DNA from: Margaritispora aquatica
Taxonomy: Eukaryota; Ascomycota; Leotiomycetes; Helotiales; Discinellaceae
Assembly (NCBI GenBank): GCA_007644065.1
Contig: VJWN01000016.1
Span: 791,207-855,206 of the forward strand
Direction: 5' to 3'
Length of the DNA stretch: 64,000 nt
Every line of letters begins with the position of its first letter. The stretch's first letter is position 1. A program made the translations under genes and the position numbers. Below the pieces are notes generated by a model. The model was not told the origin of the DNA and did no database searches. It was given only the letters and a program-made list of their open reading frames with translations. Positions 34,859 to 46,618 of the stretch are shown piece by piece.

Positions 34859-37800
34859 ATGTCTGGTAATTTCCCCCCCTCGAAGCCTGACTGGAGCAAT
34901 ATCAATGTTATTCATCGCAATGTACTTCCACCCAGATCAGCCTTCTCCTTGTATAAAAGCTCGGAAGACGCACTCTCACGTACTTCAAACCTTTCATGCT
35001 CATTAAATCTGAGCGGCAGGTGGAAATTCCACCACTGCAATAATCCGTTTGACGCCCCTCGAGGCTTTGAAAGTTCTACCTACGATTCCTCGCAATGGGC
35101 CGATATTCAGGTCCCGGGTCATTGGCAATTACAAGGCTGGGCAAAACCTCATTATTCCAACGTCAATTTCATCATCCCCGTTGATCCTCCAAACGTGCCA
35201 TTTGAAGGCAACCAGACGGGTTGTTATATCCAGAAGTTCACGGTGCCTGAAGAATTTTCAGGTCAACAAGTACGTCTTCGGTTTGAGGGTGTTGATTCCG
35301 CTTTCCATGTCTATGTCAATGGCAACGAGGTCGGATATTCACAAGGCGCACGGAATCCGTCTGAATTCAATATTAGCTCTGTGGTCAGCTACAAGGACCA
35401 GAACACACTAGCTGTGAAAGTCTACCAGTATTGCGATGGAAGTTATCTGGAAGACCAGGACCAGTGGCGACTCAATGGCATATTCCGTGATGTGTATCTC
35501 CTAGCTTTCCCGGAATCACACATCAAAGATTTCCACGTTCAGACCGTCCTAGATGATCAGTATAAAAATGCGCTTCTCAACGTCAAGATTGATACTGAGG
35601 GTGGCGGGCATATTCAGCTTATCCTAAGAAGCAAAACCGGTGAAACCATCGCTGCCGAGGAAAGAGAGATTAACGGGACTGGGTCTGCGCTCTTCAGCAT
35701 ACCCGTCGAAGATCCTCGCAAATGGAGTGCAGAAGATCCTCAACTCTACAAACTTGTCTTGTCATTCGGTGATCGCTTCATCGTCCAGAATGTCGGTTTC
35801 CGGCAGATCGAGATGAAGGAAGGCATTTTTACCGTTAATGGTAAACGTATTGTCTTCCGTGGCGTGAACCGACATGAACATCACCCACTGCACGGCCGAG
35901 CGGTTCCTTACGAGTTCATGAAGAACGACCTACTTCTTATGAAGAAGCATAATATTAATTCGATTCGTACTGCCCATCAGCCATGTGACACCCGCTTATA
36001 CGAGCTTGCCGATGAGTTGGGCTTCTGGATGGTTGATGAAGCAGATGTTGAGTGTCATGGTTTTGCGACAGTCGACAGACTTGCATTATCTGAGGACGAG
36101 AAGTCAAAGTCCTACATGGAAAGGGTCGAGCTTATTTATGGTAAAGCTGGCCGTTGGACCTCAGACAATCCCAAATGGAAGGATCAATATGTTGATCGTG
36201 CTTTACAACTCTGTATGCGGGACAAAAACTCCCCATCCGTTGCCCTATGGTCATTAGGAAATGAAGCCTTCTATGGTTGCAACTTCCACTCCATGTACGA
36301 CACAATCAAGTCCATTGATCAAAGTCGGCCGATTCACTATGAAGGCGATCGGGAGACCAAATCGTCTGATATCTGGTCGCAGATGTATGTTCATCCTGAT
36401 GATCTCGCCCATCAATTAGAGATTCCCACTCATAATAAAGCCCTGATCTTATGCGAATATGCACATGCTATGGGTAACGGACCTGGTAACCTCAAAGAAT
36501 ACATAGATCTTTTCTATGCCCATCCCCGTTTGCAAGGCGGGCACGTGTGGGAATGGTCAAACCACGGCCTTACAACGCAAGATGTGGCTACAGGAGAGGA
36601 GTTTCCTGCATATGGCGGGGATTTTGGGGACGTGCCAAACAATGCCACATTTTGTCTAGACGGAATGGTCTCTTCGGATCACAAGCCCACTCCAGGTTTG
36701 ACGGAGTACAGCAAAGCAATTGAGCCTGTTCAGGTTCTGAGCATCGAAGGGCAAAATGTTAAGATCATCAATCGTTACGACATTATTTCTCTAGACCATC
36801 TGTCATGCGAGGGCTTCATGGTAGGAGACGGGTACAAAACTTCTCTGGGGGACATTGGCATCCCAATAGGAATTGCTCCTCATACTGAGGCATTTCTTGC
36901 TATCACAGAACTTGCAGCTTGGAACGTCAGTGGCGAAACATTCCTAGAGCTTCATTTTCGTACAAAGCACTCAACTATGTGGGCTGATGTTGGACATCTT
37001 GTCGCATCATCACAGCTTCAGCTACAGGGACCTACCAAGATTGTTCCAGCACTCGCATCGACAACACCTGAGCTCACTGCCACCTCAACAAGCCTCCAAA
37101 TCTCTACTTCCACCTCGATATGGGTCTTTTCGCTCACTAGTGGCAGACTGATATCATGGAAGAAATTGAACACAGAACTGATCCACCCGTCCCACCCACT
37201 CGAAATGGGTGTCTACCGCGCAAACACGGACAACGATGTCAAAATCGACGGAGCCAACTGGCATGAGATGTTCGTACAGCTAAGTTCACCGCACACCCGA
37301 TCCGTACGCTGGTCCACGAACTCCGACACTTCTTCCATTGAAGTTGTTGTAGAGTCCCGCGTCGCGCCACCCGTGCTCTCTTGGTCCATCTCTACCCTGA
37401 CAACCTACACCTTTTCCGGCGCAGGTGCGCTACACATCCATTGCGTGGGTGCGCCAGACGCTGGACTGAACCTGCCTGTCACCCTACCACGCCTTGGCTT
37501 TTCGCTTGCGCTCCCCGCATCTTTCAACGAAGTCGAGTGGTTTGGTCGTGGGCCTGGCGAGAGCTATAGAGACAAAAAGCGCTCCCAGCTCTTCGGCAAC
37601 TGGGCCGCGCAAGTTGACGAGCTGTTTGTTCACTATGACCATCCGCAGGAGAGTTCCAACCGCACTGATGTACGGTGGGTTAGTCTCAGCAGCGGCAATG
37701 GGACGTCATTGACGGCGCGCTTTGGTGAGCAGGACGGCTTTAGTTTCATGGCTGCCCACTATACGTCTAAGGATATTGAGGAAGCAAAGCATACGCATGA

Positions 37801-37945
37801 GTTGAGGAGGGTGAAGAAAGATTATGTCGTGCTCCGGCTTGATGCTGATCATCACGGGCTGGGTACTGGAGCGTGTGGGCCAAAGACGATGGATAAATAC
37901 TCACTGGTACCGAAGCCGTTTGTGTTTGAGATTGAACTGGAATAG
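34859..37945 (+). CDS. GH2 beta-galactosidase, LAC4-like
   Basis: Single-exon gene, 1028 residues, close in length to yeast LAC4 and bacterial LacZ. It hydrolyses lactose to glucose and galactose. Order: N-terminal jelly-roll (SGRWKFHHCNNPFDAPRGF, VPGHWQLQGW), immunoglobulin-like domain, and TIM barrel (FRGVNRHEHHPLHGRAVPYE, RTAHQPCDTRLYELADELGF). The acid/base is E469 in LWSLGNEAFYG and the nucleophile E533 in LILCEYAHAMGNGPG. The C-terminal small-chain domain ends with GTGACGPKT. The start is ATG 34859 in GCCATG context; an upstream TTG at 34838 is unlikely. There is no signal peptide, so it is cytosolic. Most filamentous-fungal beta-galactosidases are GH35, so a GH2 type in a cluster with a permease resembles the yeast LAC genes. 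Confidence 0.96.
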   Translation: MSGNFPPSKPDWSNINVIHRNVLPPRSAFSLYKSSEDALSRTSNLSCSLNLSGRWKFHHCNNPFDAPRGFESSTYDSSQWADIQVPGHWQLQGWAKPHYSNVNFIIPVDPPNVPFEGNQTGCYIQKFTVPEEFSGQQVRLRFEGVDSAFHVYVNGNEVGYSQGARNPSEFNISSVVSYKDQNTLAVKVYQYCDGSYLEDQDQWRLNGIFRDVYLLAFPESHIKDFHVQTVLDDQYKNALLNVKIDTEGGGHIQLILRSKTGETIAAEEREINGTGSALFSIPVEDPRKWSAEDPQLYKLVLSFGDRFIVQNVGFRQIEMKEGIFTVNGKRIVFRGVNRHEHHPLHGRAVPYEFMKNDLLLMKKHNINSIRTAHQPCDTRLYELADELGFWMVDEADVECHGFATVDRLALSEDEKSKSYMERVELIYGKAGRWTSDNPKWKDQYVDRALQLCMRDKNSPSVALWSLGNEAFYGCNFHSMYDTIKSIDQSRPIHYEGDRETKSSDIWSQMYVHPDDLAHQLEIPTHNKALILCEYAHAMGNGPGNLKEYIDLFYAHPRLQGGHVWEWSNHGLTTQDVATGEEFPAYGGDFGDVPNNATFCLDGMVSSDHKPTPGLTEYSKAIEPVQVLSIEGQNVKIINRYDIISLDHLSCEGFMVGDGYKTSLGDIGIPIGIAPHTEAFLAITELAAWNVSGETFLELHFRTKHSTMWADVGHLVASSQLQLQGPTKIVPALASTTPELTATSTSLQISTSTSIWVFSLTSGRLISWKKLNTELIHPSHPLEMGVYRANTDNDVKIDGANWHEMFVQLSSPHTRSVRWSTNSDTSSIEVVVESRVAPPVLSWSISTLTTYTFSGAGALHIHCVGAPDAGLNLPVTLPRLGFSLALPASFNEVEWFGRGPGESYRDKKRSQLFGNWAAQVDELFVHYDHPQESSNRTDVRWVSLSSGNGTSLTARFGEQDGFSFMAAHYTSKDIEEAKHTHELRRVKKDYVVLRLDADHHGLGTGACGPKTMDKYSLVPKPFVFEIELE

Positions 37946-38606
37946 TTCGGGCCGGTCATTGGTAGTAAAAATTTAAGCAGCATAATGGAAAGTGAACCCT
38001 CACAATATTGTCCTCATTTCTCAAAAATTCGGTGCCTGTAGACTACCCAGACTCTAGAGCCCCATTGCGCTCATCACTCATACGATCAATTTTGAAATAT
38101 TATGATTTTTCGTAGGAAGAATACTTAGCTAATACCGGGAACCCTCATCATAAAATAATGGATTTCTGTGATCGGTTCATGTTGTGTGTGCTGTATATAT
38201 AAGTGAACTGACAACCCTCTATTTACATAAGTACGCATCCGCAACTGCTGTGCTTATCAGGTACCAATTCCCAAATGAACATTTTCTGCTCATCGTCATA
38301 CTAAGAAGCGTCTGCCATTGAAAGCCTAGTTTTACATGCATTCAACCGCCTTGTTTCACTCGTGCGCAAAGCAATTTCCTGGGGTCGATTAGATGGCCAA
38401 AATAAGGATACTCAACCATTAACAATGACGGAAACCAACGGTTGGCCTACGCGATGAACAGTTTGGAAATAATAGATATACACATTTATGAACTCAGAGT
38501 AAAGCCCGACTACAAAACAGCAATTGTTGCCGTGGAATTTCGTACTCCAATCTTCGAGATCTCTGTGAGCAAGTAAACGCAATACCACAGCCCTCAGTTG
38601 AACAAT
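37946..38606. other. Convergent intergenic between GH2 and the permease
   Basis: 3' flanks of two convergent genes. Nothing recognised. Confidence 0.5.
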
Positions 38607-40363
38607 CTATAGCCTGTATCTCACTGCGGGTTTAATCTCGGTGACATGTCCATCCTCATCATAGGAGATCTTGTCGAGAGACTTGAGCACCGGGTTTTTG
38701 GCCTCAAAAATGTCAGTCATCTCTTCAAGCGTCTTGCCAGCCGTCTCAGGGAAGAAGAAGAAGATTATGACCATCTCAACAACCTGCCAGCCGATAAAGA
38801 CCAGGTAGAGCTTCCATTTGATCTCGGCGATGCCCACCGAGATACCGAATACATTGGTCATGGAGGCGATGTTGAGGAAGACGTATTTGAGACCGGCTCC
38901 CTTGGCGCGAGTACGGTTCTCAAGACACTCGACAGGATATAACACTTGCAGCGGAGTCCATCCCCACGCGAAGATAATACCGAAGAGATAGATGAATACA
39001 ATGACTCCATAGACGAGGTGTGGTTGGCTGCCGGACTTGGCAGTGAGCGCGGTGAGGGCCACGTAGGAGAGGAAAGCACCGAGAAGACCGTAGAAGAGCA
39101 TCTTGCGACGACCAAGCTTGTCAAGCAGCGAGGCACCATAGAGGGCACCGCAAAGCGAAAAGATGGGATTAATGGCAGTGATAAGCAGACGGGTGGACGC
39201 GTTGGTGATGCCAGCAGTCTGGAGCATGGCTGGCAGAAAAGACGTAACAACGTTATTACCACTCCACTGGCCGAAGAAGGCCACAGCAATGACCATTGAT
39301 GTTCTGTATCGTGCAGCTCGTGTATTGACAAGTTCGCTAAAGTCCCAGCCGTGGTTATCTACTTTGTGCAATTTCGCCTGCTCTCGCACCTCCTGGACTT
39401 GCAGCGAAACGAGCGGATGATGTTCGTCGCCATCACAGTGATACTTGGTGAAAATGGCGGCGGCTTCTTCCTGGCGATCGTGGGTAATTAACCAACGAGG
39501 AGACTCAGGGAGGAACCACACGGCGAACATAACGATGACAGGTAGGAAGCACTGGACCAAGGTGGGAGTACGCCACGCCCAGCTATTATGAAGAGTCACG
39601 TTGCATCCGTAAGTAGTCCATCCAGCAATAACTACCGCTAGTTAGCTCTGGAAAAAATCCACTTAGGTCTTAGGAGTAACTCACTGTTTCCAACCCACCA
39701 GAAGTTGTTGTACATGCCCCCCTGGATTCCACGGTAAGAAGGGTGCGCAATCTCAATGATATAAACAGGCGCAGCAGCCTGGGCCAGAGCAGCGCCTAAG
39801 CCCAGGATAAACCGGCCGCCGATAAACATACGTTGGCTGCTGGCGGCTGTCTGGACGCCAGTACCAATGAGGATAACGACACATCCAATGAAGATGCAAA
39901 GACGACGACCATATTTATCGGAGATGAAACCGGTAAAGGGGAGAGCAGCCAAGGAGCCAAGATTGTATATGATGAAAATGAGTCCAGTAGATTTGCCGGC
40001 ACCGTTGAGACCAAAAGATTTCTGGTACTCGGTCATGGCATTGAGACTGCCCATGAGGGATCCATCGTAGCCATTGATTGTTGCACACATGTATCCAAAG
40101 AAACACTAAGTGGGAAGTCAGTACCACGACGGCTTTATCACAGCTGGATGTCTTACAATACCCCACAGTCTGATCATGCCCTTGGAGAAGAGCTTGGGCT
40201 TATGAGTAACAGTAATGGTAGCGAGGGTATTTTCGAGAGCCTTCAGAACCTGCTCATCTGCGTCGAGGGGACCCTTCTGAGTCTCGATGTGAGACTGGCC
40301 ATCGTGTTTGTCGTGCTGGTTGACGGTCTCGACAAATTCAGTCGAAACCTTGGTTGTCGCCAT
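38607..40363 (-). CDS. MFS sugar porter, lactose-permease-like (LAC12 type)
   Basis: Sugar-porter family transporter of the plasma membrane. Exons are 40157..40363, 39685..40105 and 38607..39631, GT-AG, giving 550 residues. A hydrophilic N-terminus of about 65 residues precedes 12 membrane helices. Family signatures are the TM2-3 loop GFISDKYGRR, PESPRWL after TM6, LDKLGRRK in the TM8-9 loop and PETAGKTLEEM after TM12. The sequence FFGYMCATINGYDGSLMGSLNAM resembles fungal lactose permeases such as LAC12. Convergent with the GH2 gene, it completes an uptake-plus-hydrolysis set. Lactose or cellobiose as substrate is inference from context. Confidence 0.93.
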
Positions 40364-41907
40364 GTCTAGTCCTTGTACTCTTGCGTAGGTAAGATATGAG
40401 GATAAGGGAATGTACAGAGAAGGGATGTTGATGTGAAGTTTTGGGTCTCGGATTCTGGGTAATCGCAGACTTGAGGTTCGAAGTGATAAAGAAAAGGAGG
40501 GTGCAGATGTGCTGATCTATATACTAGATTAATATTCTTCTCGAGTGCGGTGATATCAAGCGAGGTCGTCAACCAAGGCCATGCATGTATGGGCGGCAGA
40601 CCATGCCAGTGCAGGCAAGGAGAGGCTGTTTCTTGATCCAGGTGTTTTCCGGGGCCCCATATTGAAATGAGGGGTGTTCGGGGTGGGCTAGAGGCGTTGT
40701 TATGTTGGGCTGTTAGTATTACCATCCATACCTTACTCAAGTAGCACTGGAATATAGACGGGCAGAGGCAAGTGGACAATTTATCCGTGGGCAATACGAG
40801 CAATACGGTGCATTGACCTTGTGCCCATGCCGTCTCGGGCCCGCCAACTGGGATTTCAGAAATGCGCGAGCGATTGCGGCCGCGGATGTAATCGCGGATA
40901 AACTTTTCTTTTTTCGACTTGTCATTTGATCGAGGCATCCGCAATATTAGAATTGAAGGTATGTGACAATGGGCAACAGTGGGAACTACATTTTAGACTG
41001 ACAACTGCCCAATGACTTCAATGCCGAAACGAAAAGAGCGTAGCGATGAAGGATTTGGCGGTGCCTTAGGAAAAGATGAAAGTAATTGCGAAGAGGTGAA
41101 GTCGGACTTTTAGCGAGGTCAGGAACACCCCCATCTATCGTCTAATTGGCAATCCCCCTCCCAGTTACTTTTCTCTTTAAGGATTAAGAATATAATAAAA
41201 CGTCATCTGAAGTTGGTTCCGTGTCATTTTGCACCGGAAACCAACGATTGTAGATTATTCACACGCCGTTACATTCGGTGGAATTCAAGTCTTCCTACCT
41301 TGCTTAGCATCACGAACTCACTCAACCACTCACTTACTTATTTACTTCACACCTCATGCCTCATGCCTCATGTCATCATTCGGACATCGACTGCGTAGCC
41401 AAGTCATTTCCAGAACTTTTTCCTGCTACGAATTGCGGCGATGCCGAGAGGGAACGCTGCTGTTGTGCCATCACATCGCGGTGTTTCCTAATTGGGAAGA
41501 CACCGCTCACATATGGAGTCTCCGCACCTCCGCCTCTCCGCCTCTCCGCCTCTCCACACACCAAGAAGGCGGCGTCTTGAGTCAGTTGTTTGATGCAATT
41601 CTGATGGTAGTTCGTCTGCCTTATGTTGGAATGTGAATACATTAGACCTACGACTCACGAACTGTCTATAGACAAGCCTCACCCCGCAACCCCAGACCCC
41701 AACCCCGTCAGCGGGTTGTCATTCCCAAAATGGAAGTCCGACTCCTCACACAGAGAGGATAAGAAGCTCAAGATCCCCGGATTGCATTCTCCAGTCGCTT
41801 CTACAGGCCTGGAGTCTCATTGGATTCCTTGAACTCGAAGCATTTGCACCTGCCTCCAACAACTTTCCCTCTCCGACTTCTGATTTCCCCGAACTCAAAC
41901 CGTCGTA
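40364..41907. other. Divergent intergenic between the two sugar-porter genes
   Basis: About 1.5 kb of promoter-side sequence. A 192-residue minus frame at 40366-40944 is low in family features and is not called. CT-rich near-repeats occur around 41521-41560. Confidence 0.45.
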
Positions 41908-43450
41908 ATGGCCTTCCTCAACCTCAATATCAACTGGGCCCACCACAAATGAGCACTTTTGTACTGCTTGGTCTCGACTATTGGTGCTCTCTGCTATGGA
42001 TACGATACAATTTACTATACTGGTATCCAGGCCATGAAAGCTTTCATCCGTGATTATGGAGATTTGAAGGCCAATGGCACATACGCACTTTCGACCTCAT
42101 TCCTCTCGGTTACGGCATCTCTCATCTACGTGGGCGAATTTGTCGGCGCCTTAATCACTGCGCCAATCAACGATACTTGGGGCCGCAAAGCCGTCTTCTT
42201 GTCTGCTTCCATCTGCATCATCCTCGGCGCCGTTGTCCAGCTCGTCTCGAGTGGTCACTGCGCACCCTTCGCCGTCGGTCGAGTCCTCGTTGGTCTGGGA
42301 ATCGGTCAATTTACTACGACTTGCCTGATCTACATTGGCGAAGTTGCATCTGCTGAATTCCGCGGTCCTGCGCTCATGATGTTTCAATTCATGCAATCAC
42401 TCTCCCAACTCGCCGTCTCATGTATCGACCAAGGCACCGAATCCATCCCCAATAAGAATTCCTATCACATTCCTATGGGTTTGCTCATTCTACTCCCTGG
42501 AATCATGGTTATTCTCCTTCCATTCATACCCGAAAGCCCAGTGTGGTACGTATACAAAGGCAGACATGAGGAGGCGGAGAAGTCGTTGAACAAGATCAAT
42601 CGCTCCATGCCTAATTACAATAGCGCAGCCGACCTGAAAGTTATCCAAGATCAAGTCAGCATGGAACTCGAAATGGAAGACCAATCTAGCTGGGCATCCC
42701 TATTCCGCGATCCCATAGCGACGCAAGCTCATATACTCATGCGGTGCCATGTTCGCGCAGCAGATCAATGGCATTCAATTTTGGTACACCTATGGTGTAA
42801 TCTTCGCTCAATCCATCGGGACTGCTCAACCTTTCACCATCAACACTATCACAAATGTCCTACAAATCGTGGCTGTTGGCTTATCGGTGATTCTCGGCAA
42901 TAAGATGCGCCGCCGTATCAATCTGTTGGTCTGCACATGCGGCATGTTAATTTCTCTCATCGTCGTTGGTGGTCTCGGTACAACTCACCGTGGAGGACCG
43001 TTCTCCAAACCTGTTGGAATCACAATTGTCGTCTTCTCATACATCAACATCATTTGCTTCAATTTCTCCATCGGAACACTCTCATATACTATCGCATCTG
43101 AGATGGCCGTCGGTCGCAACCGAAACAAGATTACTGCCGCTGCCATTGGCGTGTTCTTCTTCACTGTCTGGCTTCTGGTTTTCGTCAGCCCTTATCTTTA
43201 TTTCTCAGCAAATTTGGGGCCTATGCTCGGTTTCATCTTCGCAGGCACAACTTTGTTCACCTTAGCGTATGTCTGGTTCTGTGTCGGAGAGACTACTGGA
43301 CGCACGAATACCGAGATTGATAGATTCTTCCTTGAGCACATCCCGGTTAGAATGTGGAGGACACACGTCTTCCATCCGCTCGATGAGACTTTAAAAATTG
43401 AGGGTGATGGGGCGAGCAAATTCTCCCATCAGGAGCTTGAGAATGTCTGA
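41908..43450 (+). pseudogene. Broken MFS sugar-porter gene
   Basis: Second sugar-porter homologue of about 510 codons, disrupted twice. Codon 15 is TGA at 41950-41952, in WAHHK-stop-ALLYCLVST, where a Trp (TGG) is expected ahead of TM1. Near 42719-42725 the frame shifts, between LFRDPI and RRKLIYSCGAMFAQQINGIQFWY; about two bases are missing. Otherwise the protein is well kept: CYGYDTIYYTGIQAM in TM1, DTWGRKA, PESPVWYV after TM6, the TM7 QQINGIQFWYTYG and VGETTGRTNTEIDRFF at the end. A splice joining the frames would need a poor donor and would delete a conserved loop. Likely a recently inactivated transporter, or sequence error. Confidence 0.85.
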
Positions 43451-44548
43451 GGATGCAAGGACTGGGTGAGGGTAAAATATGAGGATGACGCAGTGGGATA
43501 GCGATTCGGCATACATCAATGTTGATGGCGCCAACCTAAATAGAGTCTTGCGCTTACTAGTCAAGGCTGAAGCACACAAGAAATTGAAATCATTACAGAG
43601 CGCTACTTTCTTTGAATTAAAGTTCATTATGCGCATTTGTGATGTTTTGAATGTCTTCCATTTAAGTGACCAAGTGCAATGCAATGTCTTTTCATCGTTG
43701 ATATTATATCCTATGCTCGAAGTCCTCCAAGTGTTAGCCACACTCCTCCGTGAACATGTTCATCCTACACCAACGGGTTCCGAGCTATGAGGATTATTTG
43801 CCAACAGTAATGAAACAGGGAAGTAGGAGGGTTCATTTCCGTAAAGCTATTAGCGAGATAAATGGCTGCGGACGGAATTTTGGACGTCGGGGAACATATC
43901 TCACTTGGAGAATGAACCTGCGGAGGGTTTATGAGGAAGAACTTTTCCGCTACGCGCATTTCATAATTTCTGGACACGATGACCTCTTTGCGTGAGCACA
44001 CTCCCTTGCCATTTCCACACCCCGTATTTAATCTGAGTCATTCTGAGTTCTCATGTGAATAACACAGAATGCATGCATATCTAGAATCAATAATATTCGT
44101 TTTCCCATCTCAAGGCACCGTCTTTTGCGTCTCACAAACGATATCATATAATTACTACATCAAGCCAAGAATCTCCGCCACTGATCACTCGATCGCATCC
44201 TAGACAATTTGCTCCTCGTTCTGCTCTTCATCTTCATCTTCCTCTCGGTCAACACCCATCCTCCCAACCGGTCCACCACCCTGGCAACCTCTCCTCGCCT
44301 CCGCCTCCGCCTCCATCCTCAAATTTCACCCCAACCCATCGCATTCATCCCGCGCCATATCCAGAGCCTCCCCCCGCGCCCTCCGCGAAAACCCAGCTAG
44401 ATAATAACACTCATGAGAATTCCTACAAACAGTGCATTGTCCTCAATCTAAAGCCCTTGGTGGCATCGATAAACTCTCTTCGGTTTGTCTGAGTGACGAG
44501 AAGCTGTAGCGGGGCCAAGGAGGGACGTAGACAGCGAGATCGTTTTGT
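43451..44548. other. Intergenic between the MFS and GT2 pseudogenes
   Basis: About 1.1 kb. A pyrimidine-rich tract at 44209-44400 makes a short open frame that I do not support. No gene recognised. Confidence 0.45.
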
Positions 44549-46176
44549 TCAAAGTATCGTTGGCCTAACGAGCGTATCTGGGATTAATTCCATTTTACCA
44601 CCTGAAGGAGTCATAAGTAAGTAAGGGGAGTCTGAACTTACTGAGCGAGTATCATCGGCCTTCGACTTGGTGTCAACCAGAGAGTCAAGTTTAGAGACCC
44701 CAACATCATCCTCTGTGCGCTTTTCAAGCAGCTTATAAAAGAAATGTTCGAGATTTTGTAGTGTTACTGGTGTTGCAGGTCTTTGGAGATCCGTACTGTT
44801 AGGCGGTGTGTACGAGCAACAGCACTTCGTCGCGGGAGTGAAAGTCGCGTCTGAAATATCCTCAGGAGGCCTATAATAACAAGCACACTTCGGGGCATAA
44901 GTAGAGGTCATCTGTGTGCCCGTGGCAGCTTTGAACAACTCTTCCGTATCGCTCAATGGTAAGAGATTCGGGGTACATGGTGGAGTGGTTGGCTGTGCCA
45001 ACAATGTTCTGCTGCCCCAGCCTGTCTGTCATAGAGATTAGATTCTAGATTTACTAACGGACATTATAAACCATACCTTGCCAAGAGTGAATAGGACATA
45101 AATTTTGATAATGCCGTGGAAGTAGCCAAAGAGGATGGAAACTGGTATGAACCAAATATCTCCGACGGTGTAAAACCCAACCAATTTAATATTTTTTTAG
45201 ATATCAGCCACCAGATCCCAACAGTAACTCGCAATGACTTCTTCACGTAATTATCACAAGAAGATGTACAATAATAAGATAGCCAAAGAAGCAAGATATC
45301 AACGATTGCGAAATTTATGAATATAGTGAGGTGTAAAGCATATGAGCACCACGGCTGCTTCCTACACAGAATTAGCTCACGATATAGCTACTATAGAGCT
45401 TTAACTTCCTTCTAGATATATCTTTCAACAAATATACTTGTCAAATTGCTTCTCCAATTGCTTCTCGCCCATCTAAGACATTAGCAAAGGAATTTAGAGT
45501 TGTTTTTAAGAGTCGTCTCAATCTCGTATTCCGGGTTGTACTAGATCCAAGTTTTGTAGCCCTTCGCAATTAGCCAGCGTGTAATAAAGTTTTCGTTATC
45601 AGCATTAAGAGTATGTTTTATCTATGTTTCCTTCGTATATCTCAACAAGAAACCATGATCCTGTAAGATGACAATTCGAAATGCACATGTCCTTCCAGAT
45701 ATATATAAAGTACCGCCGTCAATGTAGTGGGTAGCCGAGACTTTAAAGTTGCGCCGCTGGATATACGCAGTACCTAACCAGTTATAACAGAGCTCCATGA
45801 GTGACCTAGTATAAATCCGTCTTACTCGTTGGTAGATCCCGACTCCACCGATACTCTTATCCTCAAAAGGCGCTAAAAGCCAAGGAAGAATAGTTTTCGG
45901 CCATATAATATCGTCATCAGCCAAGACAGTGATGGGAGTTTCCACCAAAGAGATAGCTCTGCAGACCTGGACACGTTTGCTGGTAATCGGGCTTTTAAGG
46001 ACTTTAAGATTTCTTGCATTCATCGACGCCGAAAGTTTCTGGCGGGTTTCGTACTGTTGTCCTATAGTAACAACAAATATTTGGGACGGATTTACGGGCC
46101 AATATACTTTGTAACGTTTGTCGAAGCTCTTTAATATCAGTAGAGATAGTTAGAAGGATAATAGTGACATATTTTC
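44549..46176 (-). pseudogene. Decayed glycosyltransferase family 2 gene (Cps1-type polysaccharide synthase)
   Basis: Read from high to low coordinates, the remnant matches the GT2 fold of fungal Cps1/hyaluronan-synthase-like membrane enzymes. Landmarks are STDIKELRQTLQSILA, NPSQIFVVTIGQQYE, VETPITVLADDDIIWP (the D-D-D site), ATHYIDGGTLYISGRT, NFITRWLIAKGYKTWI, CLRWARSNWRSNLTS and QPWCSYALHL. The frame is broken by a shift near 46055 and by stops at Gln and Trp positions (KTWI-stop-YNPE, FLC-stop-CLRW, RYI-stop). The N-terminal membrane region is absent. A 51-base intron still joins TLGK to TGWGSRT, and the last exon (44549 to about 45022) stays open through a Cys-rich tail. Not expected to encode an enzyme. 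Confidence 0.8.
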
Positions 46177-46238
46177 AAGAAAGAGTTGGATTATCTGAGA
46201 TAGGTATTGACTTGTATCGCCAGTAAGTTATTATATAG

Positions 46239-46618
46239 ACGGTGAAGATTGGATGAAGGTCTTATAGCAATCAGTAGATAAGTCTAGAAAGATCGACAAG
46301 CTGATTTCTATAAACTAGTGTCCTAGAACCAAAATATAAACCTTACACCTCTCTATAGAAGACATGTATCGAAGGGCGGACATTGAGAGAACTCGCTAAT
46401 CATTCTACCCCACATTGCCCCGCATTTGACGAAGCTTAGCTTCCCCGCCATCAACATTGAAGCTTCAAAACAATCGCTATCAACAACCTCCTTACTACTA
46501 AATTCCTACGCGGTAAATGCTCAGAAAGTAGCAAATATCTCACCTAAAGTAGCAGTCAAGCTAGAGAAAATAAAGCACAATGGCGACATCACCAATTCCC
46601 AAACGCCAAAAGACAACC
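46239..46618 (+). repeat. 380-base duplicated segment, copy 2 (GST promoter)
   Basis: Aligned end to end with 26403-26782. Here it begins with a relic of the last HET codons (GTGAAGATTGGATGA) without any HET gene upstream and leads into the intact GST gene. Confidence 0.9.

Noticed and set aside
40366..40944. 192-residue minus frame in the permease promoter
   Set aside because: No family resemblance, overlaps the expected 5' leader, and composition is not protein-like.
42658..42722. Intron joining the two frames of the MFS pseudogene
   Set aside because: A GTCAGC...ATAG splice would keep phase, but the donor is weak and it would remove the conserved loop between TM6 and TM7. A small deletion fits better.
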